From an uncultured Halomonas sp. (lineage in GTDB: Bacteria > Pseudomonadota > Gammaproteobacteria > Pseudomonadales > Halomonadaceae): DNA of 64,000 nucleotides. Made by a program: the position numbers and the translations under genes. The notes under the pieces were generated by a model, which was given only the letters and a program-made list of their open reading frames with translations, had not been told where the DNA came from and searched no databases. Below, one piece after another: positions 18,236-26,410 of this stretch; the first letter of the stretch is position 1; every line of letters begins with the position of its first letter. The DNA is taken from positions 62,001 to 126,000 of the forward strand of contig NZ_CANMTQ010000002.1 in the NCBI RefSeq assembly GCF_947500835.1, given 5' to 3'.

Positions 18236-18865
18236 ATGCGCGTAACCCCTCTTCTGACCGGCGCCATTTTCCTGGCCTCCATGACCGCAACTTCTACCGC
18301 ACTGGCCTATGGTCAAGGCGACATTTACACGCGCTTTGGTGTGGCCAAGGTTTCACCAACGAGCGATAACGGCGACTTCAGTGATCTAGGCCTTGAAGTC
18401 GATGTGGATAAAGACAGCGGCTTCGCCATCACCTTCGGCTATCGCTTCCTGGATCAACTGGGGGTTGAACTGCTGGCGGCAGAACGCTTCGAGCACAACA
18501 TCAATCTAGGCGAGACTGATATCGATGCTTCGACCAAGCACCTGCCACCGACCCTGACCCTGCAGTACTACCCATTTGGTGGCACGGATTCCTCGATCCA
18601 GCCCTACGTTGGCGCCGGCGTGAACTACACGCGCTTCTCGGATGAAAAGCTCGCGGTTGGCAGTCTTGAACTCGACGACTCCTGGGGCTATGCCGCGCAG
18701 CTGGGTGTCGATCTGCTGATCAGCGAACACTGGGCGCTCAATGCTGCCGCCTGGTACTTGGATATCGACAGTGATGCAACCGCCACCATCGCTGGCGTCG
18801 ATTACGACGCCGACGTCGAGATCGATCCGATCGTCGTGATGGGGGGGCTGAGCTTCCGCTTCTAA
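18236..18865 (+). CDS. ompW: Outer membrane protein OmpW family
   Basis: Eight-stranded outer-membrane beta-barrel thought to pass small hydrophobic compounds. 209 residues from the ATG at 18236, which follows AAGGAG; signal peptide MRVTPLLTGAIFLASMTATS with cleavage near ALA-YGQ. The barrel starts DIYTRFGVAKVSP, has alternating aromatic strands (LTLQYYPFGG, GAGVNYTRFS, WALNAAAWYLDID) and ends VMGGLSFRF with the terminal Phe used by the BAM complex. Acidic loops fit a halophile. Confidence 0.9.
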   Translation: MRVTPLLTGAIFLASMTATSTALAYGQGDIYTRFGVAKVSPTSDNGDFSDLGLEVDVDKDSGFAITFGYRFLDQLGVELLAAERFEHNINLGETDIDASTKHLPPTLTLQYYPFGGTDSSIQPYVGAGVNYTRFSDEKLAVGSLELDDSWGYAAQLGVDLLISEHWALNAAAWYLDIDSDATATIAGVDYDADVEIDPIVVMGGLSFRF

Positions 18866-18902
18866 GCGCTAGTTCAGGCTCCACGCTTTCGATGCTTGCA
18901 CT

Positions 18903-18934
18903 ACAAGACGGCCTATGGGCCGTCTTTTTTATTG
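18903..18934 (+). terminator. Terminator of ompW
   Basis: Stem AAGACGGCC/GGCCGTCTT (18905-18913 and 18918-18926) with loop TATG, followed by TTTTATTG. Confidence 0.92.
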
Positions 18935-19018
18935 TCGTTTTGCTCCCTGCGCGATTTGCGTTTTCATACTTTCCCCCTAGGCTTTAACTAGGAGAACAAC
19001 TTACCCAGGGAGAAGACA

Positions 19019-20272
19019 ATGAAGCCTTTCCTACTCGCCACGAGCCTTGGTTGCGCTACCTTGTTCGCAACCGTTCCTGCACTCGCCGCTTCTCAGCAAG
19101 ACGTCCTCGAGGCCGCCCAGCAGCAAGAGCAACCGCTGCTTGAAACCCTGGAAACGCTAGTCAACATCGATTCCGGCACCGGTTACGTGGAAGGGCTCAA
19201 TAAGGTCGCCGGTATACTCGAGCAGCGTCTCGAGAGACTAGGCGCCGAGATCGAAACTCGCCCAGCGCCAAAGTTCGGTGGCAAGACGCTGATCGGCACT
19301 ATAGACGGCGAAGGGGATCAGAACATCATGCTGATGATCCACTACGACACCGTGTTCGATGAAGGCGAGGTGGAAAAACGGCCCTTTCGTACCGAAGAGG
19401 GCCGTGGCTATGGCCCAGGCATCGGGGATGCCAAGGGGGGCGTCGCGGTAATTCTGCATGCGCTCGCGATACTCGAGGAGCTTGATTTCAAGGAGTACGG
19501 CACCCTGACCGTGGTCTTCAATCCGGACGAAGAGAAAGGCTCCCTTGGCTCTCGGGATGCGATTCAACAACTCGCCAAGGATCAGGACGCGGTGCTGGTA
19601 TTCGAACCGGCGCTGGGGGAAGACGATGTGGATGCGGTCACCGTGGTGACCAAGGGCATCAACTATGTCTTTCTCGATGTCGAAGGTCGCGCTTCCCATG
19701 CAGGCAGCGCTCCGGAACAAGGCCGCAACGCCATCATGGAACTAGCCCATCAGCTTCTGCAACTCGATGAGCTGGGCAATGCCGACAAGCAAACCACCCT
19801 CAACTGGACCATCGTCGATGGTGGCGCCAAGCGCAATATCATTCCCGAGCAGGCGCATGCGGAAGGCGACATGCGCTATTTCGATGCCGGCGAATATGAT
19901 CGAGTAATGAGTGAGGCCAATGAAATTATTCGGGACAAGCTCATCGAAGATACAAAAGTAAACTTCCGCATCGACAAGGGTCGCCCTCCCATGCCGGACA
20001 ACCCCCAGACCCAGGCGCTGGCAGAGCAAGCACGAAAGATTTACACGGAGATGGATCGCGATCTCAAAGCCATCGAGATTGGCGGCGGTACCGATGCTGC
20101 TTACGCCTATAACCCGGATAGCGACACACCGGCGGTGCTGGAATCCCTGGGCCTTGTTGGCGGACGTTATCACAGCGCGGATGAGTTCATCGTGCTCGAT
20201 AGCATCGTGCCCAGGCTTTATCTGGCAACTCGCATGATCATGGAGCTATCCGAGCAAGAACCCGATTCTTGA
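19019..20272 (+). CDS. Exported M20 metallopeptidase (carboxypeptidase G2-like)
   Basis: A 417-residue di-zinc peptidase with a signal peptide (MKPFLLATSLGCATLFATVP, cleavage after ALA near 24), so periplasmic. Catalytic motifs are present: MIHYDTVFDEG (metal His and Asp), GPGIGDAKGG (bridging Asp), NPDEEKGS (catalytic and metal Glu) and GGRYHSADEF (C-terminal metal His). The order and spacing match glutamate carboxypeptidase and related M20A enzymes that remove C-terminal Glu or hydrolyse aminoacyl amides. GGGAG lies 7 nt before the ATG. A 26-bp stretch covering the stop codon is duplicated at 21920-21945. Confidence 0.88.
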   Translation: MKPFLLATSLGCATLFATVPALAASQQDVLEAAQQQEQPLLETLETLVNIDSGTGYVEGLNKVAGILEQRLERLGAEIETRPAPKFGGKTLIGTIDGEGDQNIMLMIHYDTVFDEGEVEKRPFRTEEGRGYGPGIGDAKGGVAVILHALAILEELDFKEYGTLTVVFNPDEEKGSLGSRDAIQQLAKDQDAVLVFEPALGEDDVDAVTVVTKGINYVFLDVEGRASHAGSAPEQGRNAIMELAHQLLQLDELGNADKQTTLNWTIVDGGAKRNIIPEQAHAEGDMRYFDAGEYDRVMSEANEIIRDKLIEDTKVNFRIDKGRPPMPDNPQTQALAEQARKIYTEMDRDLKAIEIGGGTDAAYAYNPDSDTPAVLESLGLVGGRYHSADEFIVLDSIVPRLYLATRMIMELSEQEPDS

Positions 20273-20276
20273 ATCC
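20251..20276 (+). repeat. 26-bp direct repeat, copy 1
   Basis: CGAGCAAGAACCCGATTCTT plus GAATCC, covering the last codons and stop of the M20 peptidase gene. It contains the palindrome CAAGAA/TTCTTG. Copy 2 at 21920-21945 is identical, and similarity continues upstream through CGCATGATCATGG (20231) versus CGCGTGATCATGG (21901). Confidence 0.9.
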
Positions 20277-20324
20277 AGGTAAACGCCCGGGAAAACAACC
20301 AGACGCAGCATAGTAAGCTTTCGC

Positions 20325-20359
20325 GAAGTGGTTCCAGCGGTGGGGCCACTTCATTTTTT
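20325..20359 (+). terminator. Terminator of the M20 peptidase gene
   Basis: GAAGTGG (20325-20331) pairs with CCACTTC (20346-20352), followed by ATTTTTTATC. It overlaps the stop of the convergent DUF2252 gene. Confidence 0.8.
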
Positions 20360-21779
20360 ATCGATAGACCGTTTCGATGTTTCTGAACGCGCCTCGTTTG
20401 TGATCGGCACAGAAGTAGGCATGGTCGCGGCGAAGACGCTCAGCGGCCTCCTGGGCGAAATCCAACACATCCCTGGCAAAAAGCTCTGACGGATTGATGG
20501 CATCTAGAATCCTGGGCTCGACATCGTAGTCGATCTCACCGGCGTCGTCCGAGCGCGCATGCGCAAGAGCCAACGCACGCCCACAAACCTCGGCATACTC
20601 GCCCCAGGACTTCTTCGATAGGGATTCAAGATCGATGTCGTCGCGAAATGGGGCACGCTCACGGGTCATGAAGCTTACGCCATCGATCTCGCTCGAACCG
20701 TAAAAAACATCGCCATGGGCAAGTTGCACCGACTGGCCGTGGGCGATGCGTCCCCCCCGATTACCGGAGATGAATTCGTTTCTTGGCACCAGGCCGCTGA
20801 GCGCCGAGTCCCGTGCTCGCTTGAATTCGATGATGATGTCGTCCGTCGCATTCTGGCTCGGCCCTTCGACCAGCGCATAGTAGCGCGGCAGGCCAAGTGA
20901 GGCGGTCCCCTGCCCGTGCCGAATGGCGACGTCCTTGACGACCAGATTCCCCGCCCGCGCCGGCGGCTTTGCGCTATTCTTGCCTACGAGAGTCTCGACA
21001 AGCGACTGGAACTCGTCGCGACGATGGCTGATTGGCGTCAGCTTCTTGCTCGACCGAAAGCCCTGTCCGCTCTCGTCCAGATAATCATCCCATAGCCATT
21101 CCTTGCGGCTCTGATGCGCCTGCTTGAACAGCCTGCGGATTACCTTTGGGCTGTTATCGATCCGATACTCCTCGGCTTTTTCCGTTGAGGATTCAGCAAA
21201 GCGACGCATATCCGAGATATAGCCGGACAGGAATCGCTTGACGATCTTGCGCTGTCTCTTTTGGCCGAACCCGGCAACCTCTTCCGCTGCAAGCATGAAG
21301 CCAACGGAGCCACGCTTGAGATCCCAGCTGAAGGGTGCGTAGCAGACCTCATCGAAATCGTTGACATTGAAGATTGGCACGTTGTCGGCATTGGGCATGA
21401 CACCAAAATTCTCCGGATGCACATCACCGAGTACCAATACCGTCGGCATTTGTGCATCCGTGCCCGCCATGTCACGGTAGAACAGCAACGCGGTGCCCCG
21501 AAAGAACGAGAAGACCGATCCGGCAAGCTTGTCGAATTTCTGGCTGGCTCCGCTGGAACGCTCTTCGATGCGGGTCTGATGATCTTCTTGCAGCGTCGCC
21601 CGCACATGGAGATGGCGTGCCTGCCCGCTCAGCGCGCTGGGCAGCATGACGCAGGCGCCGCTGGCATAGGCATCGGCAAGTTGTCGGAACGCCTCGACCC
21701 GACTTTCGAGCTTGCGTGCCGGCGCCGGCTGCGCCTCGGCCTTTTTACTATCCGCGCGCTTGGACTGTTTTTTTGTCAT
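20358..21779 (-). CDS. DUF2252 family protein
   Basis: A 473-residue cytoplasmic protein of the DUF2252 family, which resembles kinase-like phosphotransferases. Recognisable stretches are FFRGTALLFYRDM, VLVLGDVHPENFGV (a GDxHxxN catalytic-loop-like motif) and FNVNDFDEVCYAPFSWDLKR (a DFD-like metal-binding motif). Biochemical function is unknown. A basic, Lys-rich N-terminus begins at the ATG at 21779 after GGAAGG; the frame is open to 21926 but that extension lacks a ribosome binding site. The gene and its surroundings are bracketed by a 26-bp direct duplication of the neighbouring peptidase 3' end, which hints at insertion. Confidence 0.85.
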   Translation of the reverse strand: MTKKQSKRADSKKAEAQPAPARKLESRVEAFRQLADAYASGACVMLPSALSGQARHLHVRATLQEDHQTRIEERSSGASQKFDKLAGSVFSFFRGTALLFYRDMAGTDAQMPTVLVLGDVHPENFGVMPNADNVPIFNVNDFDEVCYAPFSWDLKRGSVGFMLAAEEVAGFGQKRQRKIVKRFLSGYISDMRRFAESSTEKAEEYRIDNSPKVIRRLFKQAHQSRKEWLWDDYLDESGQGFRSSKKLTPISHRRDEFQSLVETLVGKNSAKPPARAGNLVVKDVAIRHGQGTASLGLPRYYALVEGPSQNATDDIIIEFKRARDSALSGLVPRNEFISGNRGGRIAHGQSVQLAHGDVFYGSSEIDGVSFMTRERAPFRDDIDLESLSKKSWGEYAEVCGRALALAHARSDDAGEIDYDVEPRILDAINPSELFARDVLDFAQEAAERLRRDHAYFCADHKRGAFRNIETVYR

Positions 21780-21919
21780 TGGAAATGGCCTTCCGCCAGT
21801 CAGGTTCTGCTCTTCATCCAATAGGGAAATGTCGTACACATCAAGCACGAAAGATAGATTAGAGTTCTCGATAGCACACGACCATGGCACTAGCGCGCCC
21901 CGCGTGATCATGGGTTCCT

Positions 21920-21945
21920 CGAGCAAGAACCCGATTCTTGAATCC
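21920..21945 (+). repeat. 26-bp direct repeat, copy 2
   Basis: Exact copy of 20251-20276, lying outside any gene beyond the start of the DUF2252 gene. The two copies are 1,669 bp apart. Confidence 0.9.
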
Positions 21946-22038
21946 GTAGAAATAGCTAGGTGCGGCGCTATGGGCTTTCATCAGGCGGCCTCATACGGCT
22001 AAGCTTGGCATGTACGAGAATCCACAAAGTGAGGACAC

Positions 22039-22353
22039 ATGCATACTCATATCGAATGGGACGATCCCGGCGTTCATGGTGTCGAAGCACACTATGCCAA
22101 GGACCCCAATAACAGCAGTGAGCCACATCCCGGTACCATCGTCTCCGGCCGCTACCAAGGCATGAACGTGCGTGTGAAGGTCGAGGCCTACAAGGACAAG
22201 GTCAGTATCGGCGAGGTCGCCGCTCTCATCGATGCTAAAGGAGAGCGGGTAAAGCAACACGGCAAACTTAGCCTGGGGGACATCGTGCGCTTGCCGGACG
22301 ACAAGCGAGCGTTTGAATCCGCACCAGCTCCTGAAAAAGAGGATGACGATTGA
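22039..22353 (+). CDS. Small hypothetical protein, SH3-like fold possible
   Basis: A 104-residue soluble protein with GTIVSGRYQGMNVRVKVEAY, KVSIGEVAALID and LSLGDIVRLPDD, a pattern of short beta strands that suggests a small barrel. The tail is acidic (PAPEKEDDD). A GTGAGG ribosome binding site precedes the ATG. I do not recognise a named family. It sits alone between the DUF2252 gene and a LysR gene. Confidence 0.6.
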   Translation: MHTHIEWDDPGVHGVEAHYAKDPNNSSEPHPGTIVSGRYQGMNVRVKVEAYKDKVSIGEVAALIDAKGERVKQHGKLSLGDIVRLPDDKRAFESAPAPEKEDDD

Positions 22354-22410
22354 AAACCATCCATTGTTCGACGCAGGCATCTTGAGCCAGACCTGCTGAA
22401 CCGACAACCG

Positions 22411-22453
22411 ACCCCCTGAACGTTGGCCATCAATTCTACTGACAGGGGGTTTC
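22411..22453. terminator. Possible terminator hairpin
   Basis: ACCCCCTG (22411-22418) pairs with CAGGGGGT (22443-22450) around a 24-nt loop, then TTC. An alternative GACAGG/CCTGTC pairing (22441-22446 and 22458-22463) overlaps it. It lies between two convergent genes. Confidence 0.4.
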
Positions 22454-22488
22454 AAACCTGTCACTGCAGATTGATTCTACTACTGAGC

Positions 22489-23397
22489 TCAATTTTGACG
22501 ATGCTCAACAACAGGCTCTGTCTGAGTAATGATATCAACAAACCGAGCTACCACGGGGTTGGTACTGCTTGACGACCACACCATCTCCGTCATCAATTTG
22601 GCCTTGGTACCCGCAAGCGGTCGCAGAACAATATCGCGCCGGTTATGGTTGAGATCGCAGTCAGGGTAGATGGTCACTCCCATTTGTGCGGCGACCAAGC
22701 CAAATATGCTGTCACTGTTTGGCGCTTCTTTAACCACCCTCGGAATGAATCCAGCCTCGAAACACAATGCTTTGATCTGAGAAACAAAATGCCGCCATGT
22801 ATGCACATTGCCTAGCACAAAGACTTCTTGCGAAAGAGCCTTGAGAGACACGCTTTTCAATTCAGCCAGAGGATGGTGGCTAGGCAACACCACCATATAA
22901 GGCGCTTCGTGTACGGTAACTTGCTTCAACCCTGCACCGCTGACGGGGCCGGTCAAGAACCCCACATCGAGCCGTCCGCCTTCGATTGCCTCGAGTTGCT
23001 CATGAGAATCACAACGCACAAGATCGATACTGACTTCGGCCAAGTGGCGATGAAAAGTTGCCAATAGCGAAGGCAGAACACCATTGATTGCGAAATCCGT
23101 ATACCCAACGATCAGTCGTCCAGCCTCGCCTTTATCTGCCTTGATAGCGCGCTGCTCGGCGCGCTCCATTGCCTCCCTCGCGAGATAACACTCCTCAAGA
23201 AATACGCGCCCCGCAGCAGTCAAGCTGACATGCCGGCGGCTACGCTGCAGCAGGACCACTTCCAGCTGTTCTTCCAGTTGCCGTATCGCACGACTGAGTA
23301 CGGGCTGGGCTACGTGTAAACGCTCCCCGGCCCGGCGGAAATGCAACTCTTCGGCAACGGCAATGAAATACCGAATATGCGGCTGCAAATGCCTCAT
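22489..23397 (-). CDS. LysR-type transcriptional regulator
   Basis: A 302-residue LysR regulator: N-terminal winged helix-turn-helix (IRYFIAVAEELHFRRAGERL, then VAQPVLSRAIRQLEEQL) and a two-lobe effector domain (LIVGYTDFAINGVLPSLLAT, DVGFLTGPV). The ring-cleavage/CatR-like branch often shares this start. It is divergent from a hydrolase-symporter-amidohydrolase operon with 135 bp between the starts, so it probably controls that operon. The inducer is unknown but likely the operon's substrate. Confidence 0.93.
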   Translation of the reverse strand: MRHLQPHIRYFIAVAEELHFRRAGERLHVAQPVLSRAIRQLEEQLEVVLLQRSRRHVSLTAAGRVFLEECYLAREAMERAEQRAIKADKGEAGRLIVGYTDFAINGVLPSLLATFHRHLAEVSIDLVRCDSHEQLEAIEGGRLDVGFLTGPVSGAGLKQVTVHEAPYMVVLPSHHPLAELKSVSLKALSQEVFVLGNVHTWRHFVSQIKALCFEAGFIPRVVKEAPNSDSIFGLVAAQMGVTIYPDCDLNHNRRDIVLRPLAGTKAKLMTEMVWSSSSTNPVVARFVDIITQTEPVVEHRQN

Positions 23398-23414
23398 GAC
23401 TGATACCTTTCAAG

Positions 23415-23437
23415 TATCAAAAAATCGATTATTGATA
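23415..23437. promoter_or_regulatory. LysR operator candidate
   Basis: TATCAA, 11 bp, TTGATA: a perfect interrupted palindrome that contains the LysR T-N11-A pattern, midway between the divergent genes. A second partial element, GATAC-N7-GTATC, overlaps its left side (23402-23418). Confidence 0.65.
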
Positions 23438-23532
23438 TTATACGCCCCCGGATTGCTCCACTACCTTGATTAAGACATGGGCGTTTTTGACGCCAGTACC
23501 TCAACACAACAATAACGTGGGAAGGAAATACC

Positions 23533-24765
23533 ATGTCCGAAGCGCTCATGATCGATCAGGATCGACTTTGGCAGCGGCTGATGTCCATGGCGGAGATTGG
23601 TGCTACGCCTCCCGGCGGCAGTTGCCGGGTGGCCCTTACCGAGGAGGACAGACAAGGCCGCGATCTGTTCATCATCTGGTGTCGGGCGCTTGGATGCGAC
23701 ATACGCATCGACCAAATGGGCAATATCTTCGCTCGTCGCCCCGGCACCGATCTGCAGCGTCCGCCGATCGCCTGCGGCAGCCATCTCGATACCCAGCCCC
23801 ACGGCGGGAAATTCGATGGCGTTTATGGGGTACTGGCGGGCGTGGAAATTATCGAAACCCTCAACGACCACGGCATCGAAACCGCAAGCCCGCTGGAGAT
23901 CTGTGTCTGGACCAACGAAGAGGGGGCACGCTTTGCCCCGCCCATGATCGCGTCAGGCGTATTCGGGGGTAGCTACGATCTGGATTATGGGCTGAGCAGA
24001 GAGGATGCGGATGGCGTTACTCTTGGCGAAGCGCTGAAAGACATTGGTTACGCAGGAACTCTGCCCTGCGGCGATCATCAGCTCGGCGCCTTTATCGAGG
24101 TCCATATCGAACAAGGCCCGATACTCGAACGCGATTCAGACACCATCGGGGTGGTTACCGGCGTGCAAGGCTCCCGCTGGTATCAAGTCACCTTTCAGGG
24201 ACAAGACGCGCATACCGGCTCAACGCCGATGCAGGGTCGACGCGATGCATTGGTGAGCGCAGCGCAGCTGGTCATTGCCGTCAGACGCATTGCCGAAGGC
24301 TACACACCCTCCGCGGTTGCGACCGTCGGGCGTCTTGACGTATCGCCCAATTCCAACAACACGATTCCCGGTGAAGTGACGTTGACTGTGGACATGCGCC
24401 ATGCGGACCCGCAGACACTCGACGCCATGGAAGCAGAACTCTATGCCGCCGTGGATGAGGCGGCGAACCAAGAGGGAACCAGGGTCGAGCGACAACGCAT
24501 CATGGACACCCCTCCGATCCAATTCGACGAGCGCTGCATCGACGCGGTTCGCAGCGCGACTCTCGAACTTGGCTATCGCCATCAGGACATACGTTCGGGA
24601 GCGGGTCACGATGCCTGTCATGTTTCTCGCGTCGCACCCACTAGCATGATCTTCATTCCCTGCGCGGGAGGGCTCAGCCACAACGAAGCGGAAAGCGCAG
24701 AACCTTCTGATCTCGCTGCCGGCGCCAACGTGCTGCTGCATGCTCTACTCAAGCTTGCACGATAA
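23533..24765 (+). CDS. M20-type N-carbamoyl-amino-acid/allantoate amidohydrolase
   Basis: A 410-residue cytoplasmic metal-dependent amidase of the HyuC/AllC/AtzF-like group, which hydrolyses N-carbamoyl-L-amino acids, allantoate or ureido acids. Metal ligands and motifs are intact: ACGSHLDTQPHGGKFDGVYG near residue 80, WTNEEGARFAPPM near 123, EVHIEQGPIL near 190, the lid-domain GQDAHTGSTPM near 223, and GAGHDACH near 356. It is the first gene after the LysR operator, ahead of a Na+/solute symporter and an amidohydrolase. The exact substrate cannot be chosen from sequence. Confidence 0.9.
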   Translation: MSEALMIDQDRLWQRLMSMAEIGATPPGGSCRVALTEEDRQGRDLFIIWCRALGCDIRIDQMGNIFARRPGTDLQRPPIACGSHLDTQPHGGKFDGVYGVLAGVEIIETLNDHGIETASPLEICVWTNEEGARFAPPMIASGVFGGSYDLDYGLSREDADGVTLGEALKDIGYAGTLPCGDHQLGAFIEVHIEQGPILERDSDTIGVVTGVQGSRWYQVTFQGQDAHTGSTPMQGRRDALVSAAQLVIAVRRIAEGYTPSAVATVGRLDVSPNSNNTIPGEVTLTVDMRHADPQTLDAMEAELYAAVDEAANQEGTRVERQRIMDTPPIQFDERCIDAVRSATLELGYRHQDIRSGAGHDACHVSRVAPTSMIFIPCAGGLSHNEAESAEPSDLAAGANVLLHALLKLAR

Positions 24766-24918
24766 CGAACATGAATATCGCGCCTGGACGTGCCGATAAG
24801 ACAAGCGCTATCAGCTTCATGCACCCACGTTCATAACAAACAGCCAACAAGCAATTTGTCGTTATCGATTGAATAGCTATAAACACAACAACTCGTATTA
24901 ATTACTGGAGAAACTATT

Positions 24919-26397
24919 ATGGCGTGGTATTTATCCTATACCGTCGTGTACTTCATCTTCATGTTCGCCGTGGGCGCTTATTACTTCACGAAAGTAAAAA
25001 CCTCGGACGCCTATCTGATCGCCGGCTGGAACATGGGGTTCTGGAACATTACCGGCACCATCATCAGCACCTATGCAGGCGCTGCGGTCTTCATTGGCTG
25101 GGTTGGCATGGGCTTCACCATGGGCATGTCCGGCTATTTCAAGTTCGCGCTTCCCGCCATGCTCTTCAGCATTCTGCTTATACTATTTTTCAGCAAGCCC
25201 CTGAGAAGACAGCGACTTTACACCCTGGCGGATCTGTTCAGCGAACGCTTCGGTGCCAAGGCAGGTATCCTGCCGTCGATATTTTCTGCATTCGTGTATT
25301 CCGTTCCCACCACAGCGCTGCAGATTGTCGGCATGAGCACCATCTTCAAGATCGTCTTCAACATCCCCATCGACTACGGCATCGCCCTCTCTTTTGCGCT
25401 TATCCTGGGCTTCACTATCCTGGGTGGGCTCGTTGCAACCATTGTCACGGACGCGCTGCAAAGCGTCATCGTGATTGTCGGCATTGTGCTTCTCGCTATT
25501 TCCGCCGTCACCTTTGGAGGCGGTTTCGAGGAAATCATCACCAACACCCCGGCGGCCTACCTGAGCCCGCTGGGTAAGGAAGGACTCGGCGATGTGCTGG
25601 TATTTGCCTTCACCGTCGGGCCTTTCTATCTTGTCTGGCAGTCCACCTGGCAACGGATATTTGCTTCACGCTCAGAAGACGTTGCAATAAAAGCGGGGCT
25701 AACCGGCTGCGGCGTGTTCCTCATCATCGCCATTCTGCCTTACATGATCGGCGTCATTGCGCGTCAGTTTGTACCGCTGGACATGCGCGCCGACCTGATC
25801 TTTTCTTACGTCACCGTCGAACTATTGCACCCCGCCATCGGCGGTATCGTGATCGTAGGGCTGTTGGCGGCGCTGATGACCGGCGCGGACTCCTTCATCC
25901 TGCAGGGAAGCTCCAATCTCGCCCAGGATTTCTACCACCGCCTGATCAACCCCAGCGCCACCGAGAAGCAGAAAATGTTCGCCGCCCGCTTCAGCGTCGT
26001 GATCATTTCCTCGCTGGCGGTGATAGTGGCTTATCTGCTGACCGACATCATCAGCATGTATCAGTGGGCACTGCGGCTGTCCGCCACTACCCTGGTCATT
26101 CCATTTCTTGCCGTCATGTTCTGGCGTCGCGCCACGGGCAAGGCCTGTCTGGCAAGCATGTGTCTTGCGGGTATCACCACCATTTTCTGGCCAATTCTCG
26201 GCACCGGCATCGATCCGGTCTTTCCAGGCTTTCTAGTCTCATTGGCAATCCTCTTCGGCGTCAGCCTGATGACCGAACATGACCGGGATGAAAGCGTCAA
26301 GGCCGTCTATTGGGAAGATCTGCCCACGGCACACTCACGGCAGCACCCCGGCGACAGCGCAGCTGCTGGCGGTTCAGATAACGCATCCAATCAGTGA
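24919..26397 (+). CDS. Sodium:solute symporter (SSS family)
   Basis: A 492-residue inner-membrane Na+-coupled importer with about 13 predicted helices. Typical features are SDAYLIAGWNMGFWNITGT in the first helix pair, TYAGAAVFIGWVGMG, LYTLADLFSERFG and the Na+-site helix GLLAALMTGADSFILQGSSN. The C-terminal tail is hydrophilic. It follows the amidohydrolase by 153 bp with its own GGAG site. It presumably imports the compound degraded by the flanking hydrolases, such as a carbamoyl or acyl amino acid or a purine/pyrimidine breakdown product. Confidence 0.92.
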   Translation: MAWYLSYTVVYFIFMFAVGAYYFTKVKTSDAYLIAGWNMGFWNITGTIISTYAGAAVFIGWVGMGFTMGMSGYFKFALPAMLFSILLILFFSKPLRRQRLYTLADLFSERFGAKAGILPSIFSAFVYSVPTTALQIVGMSTIFKIVFNIPIDYGIALSFALILGFTILGGLVATIVTDALQSVIVIVGIVLLAISAVTFGGGFEEIITNTPAAYLSPLGKEGLGDVLVFAFTVGPFYLVWQSTWQRIFASRSEDVAIKAGLTGCGVFLIIAILPYMIGVIARQFVPLDMRADLIFSYVTVELLHPAIGGIVIVGLLAALMTGADSFILQGSSNLAQDFYHRLINPSATEKQKMFAARFSVVIISSLAVIVAYLLTDIISMYQWALRLSATTLVIPFLAVMFWRRATGKACLASMCLAGITTIFWPILGTGIDPVFPGFLVSLAILFGVSLMTEHDRDESVKAVYWEDLPTAHSRQHPGDSAAAGGSDNASNQ

Positions 26398-26410
26398 GGG
26401 AGTGACTGCC

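Noticed and set aside
22758..23067. Plus-strand frames inside the LysR gene and similar long antisense frames in sahH, metK, ntrC, glnA and typA
   Set aside because: High GC gives long antisense frames; none has a start signal or recognisable protein family, while the opposite frames do.
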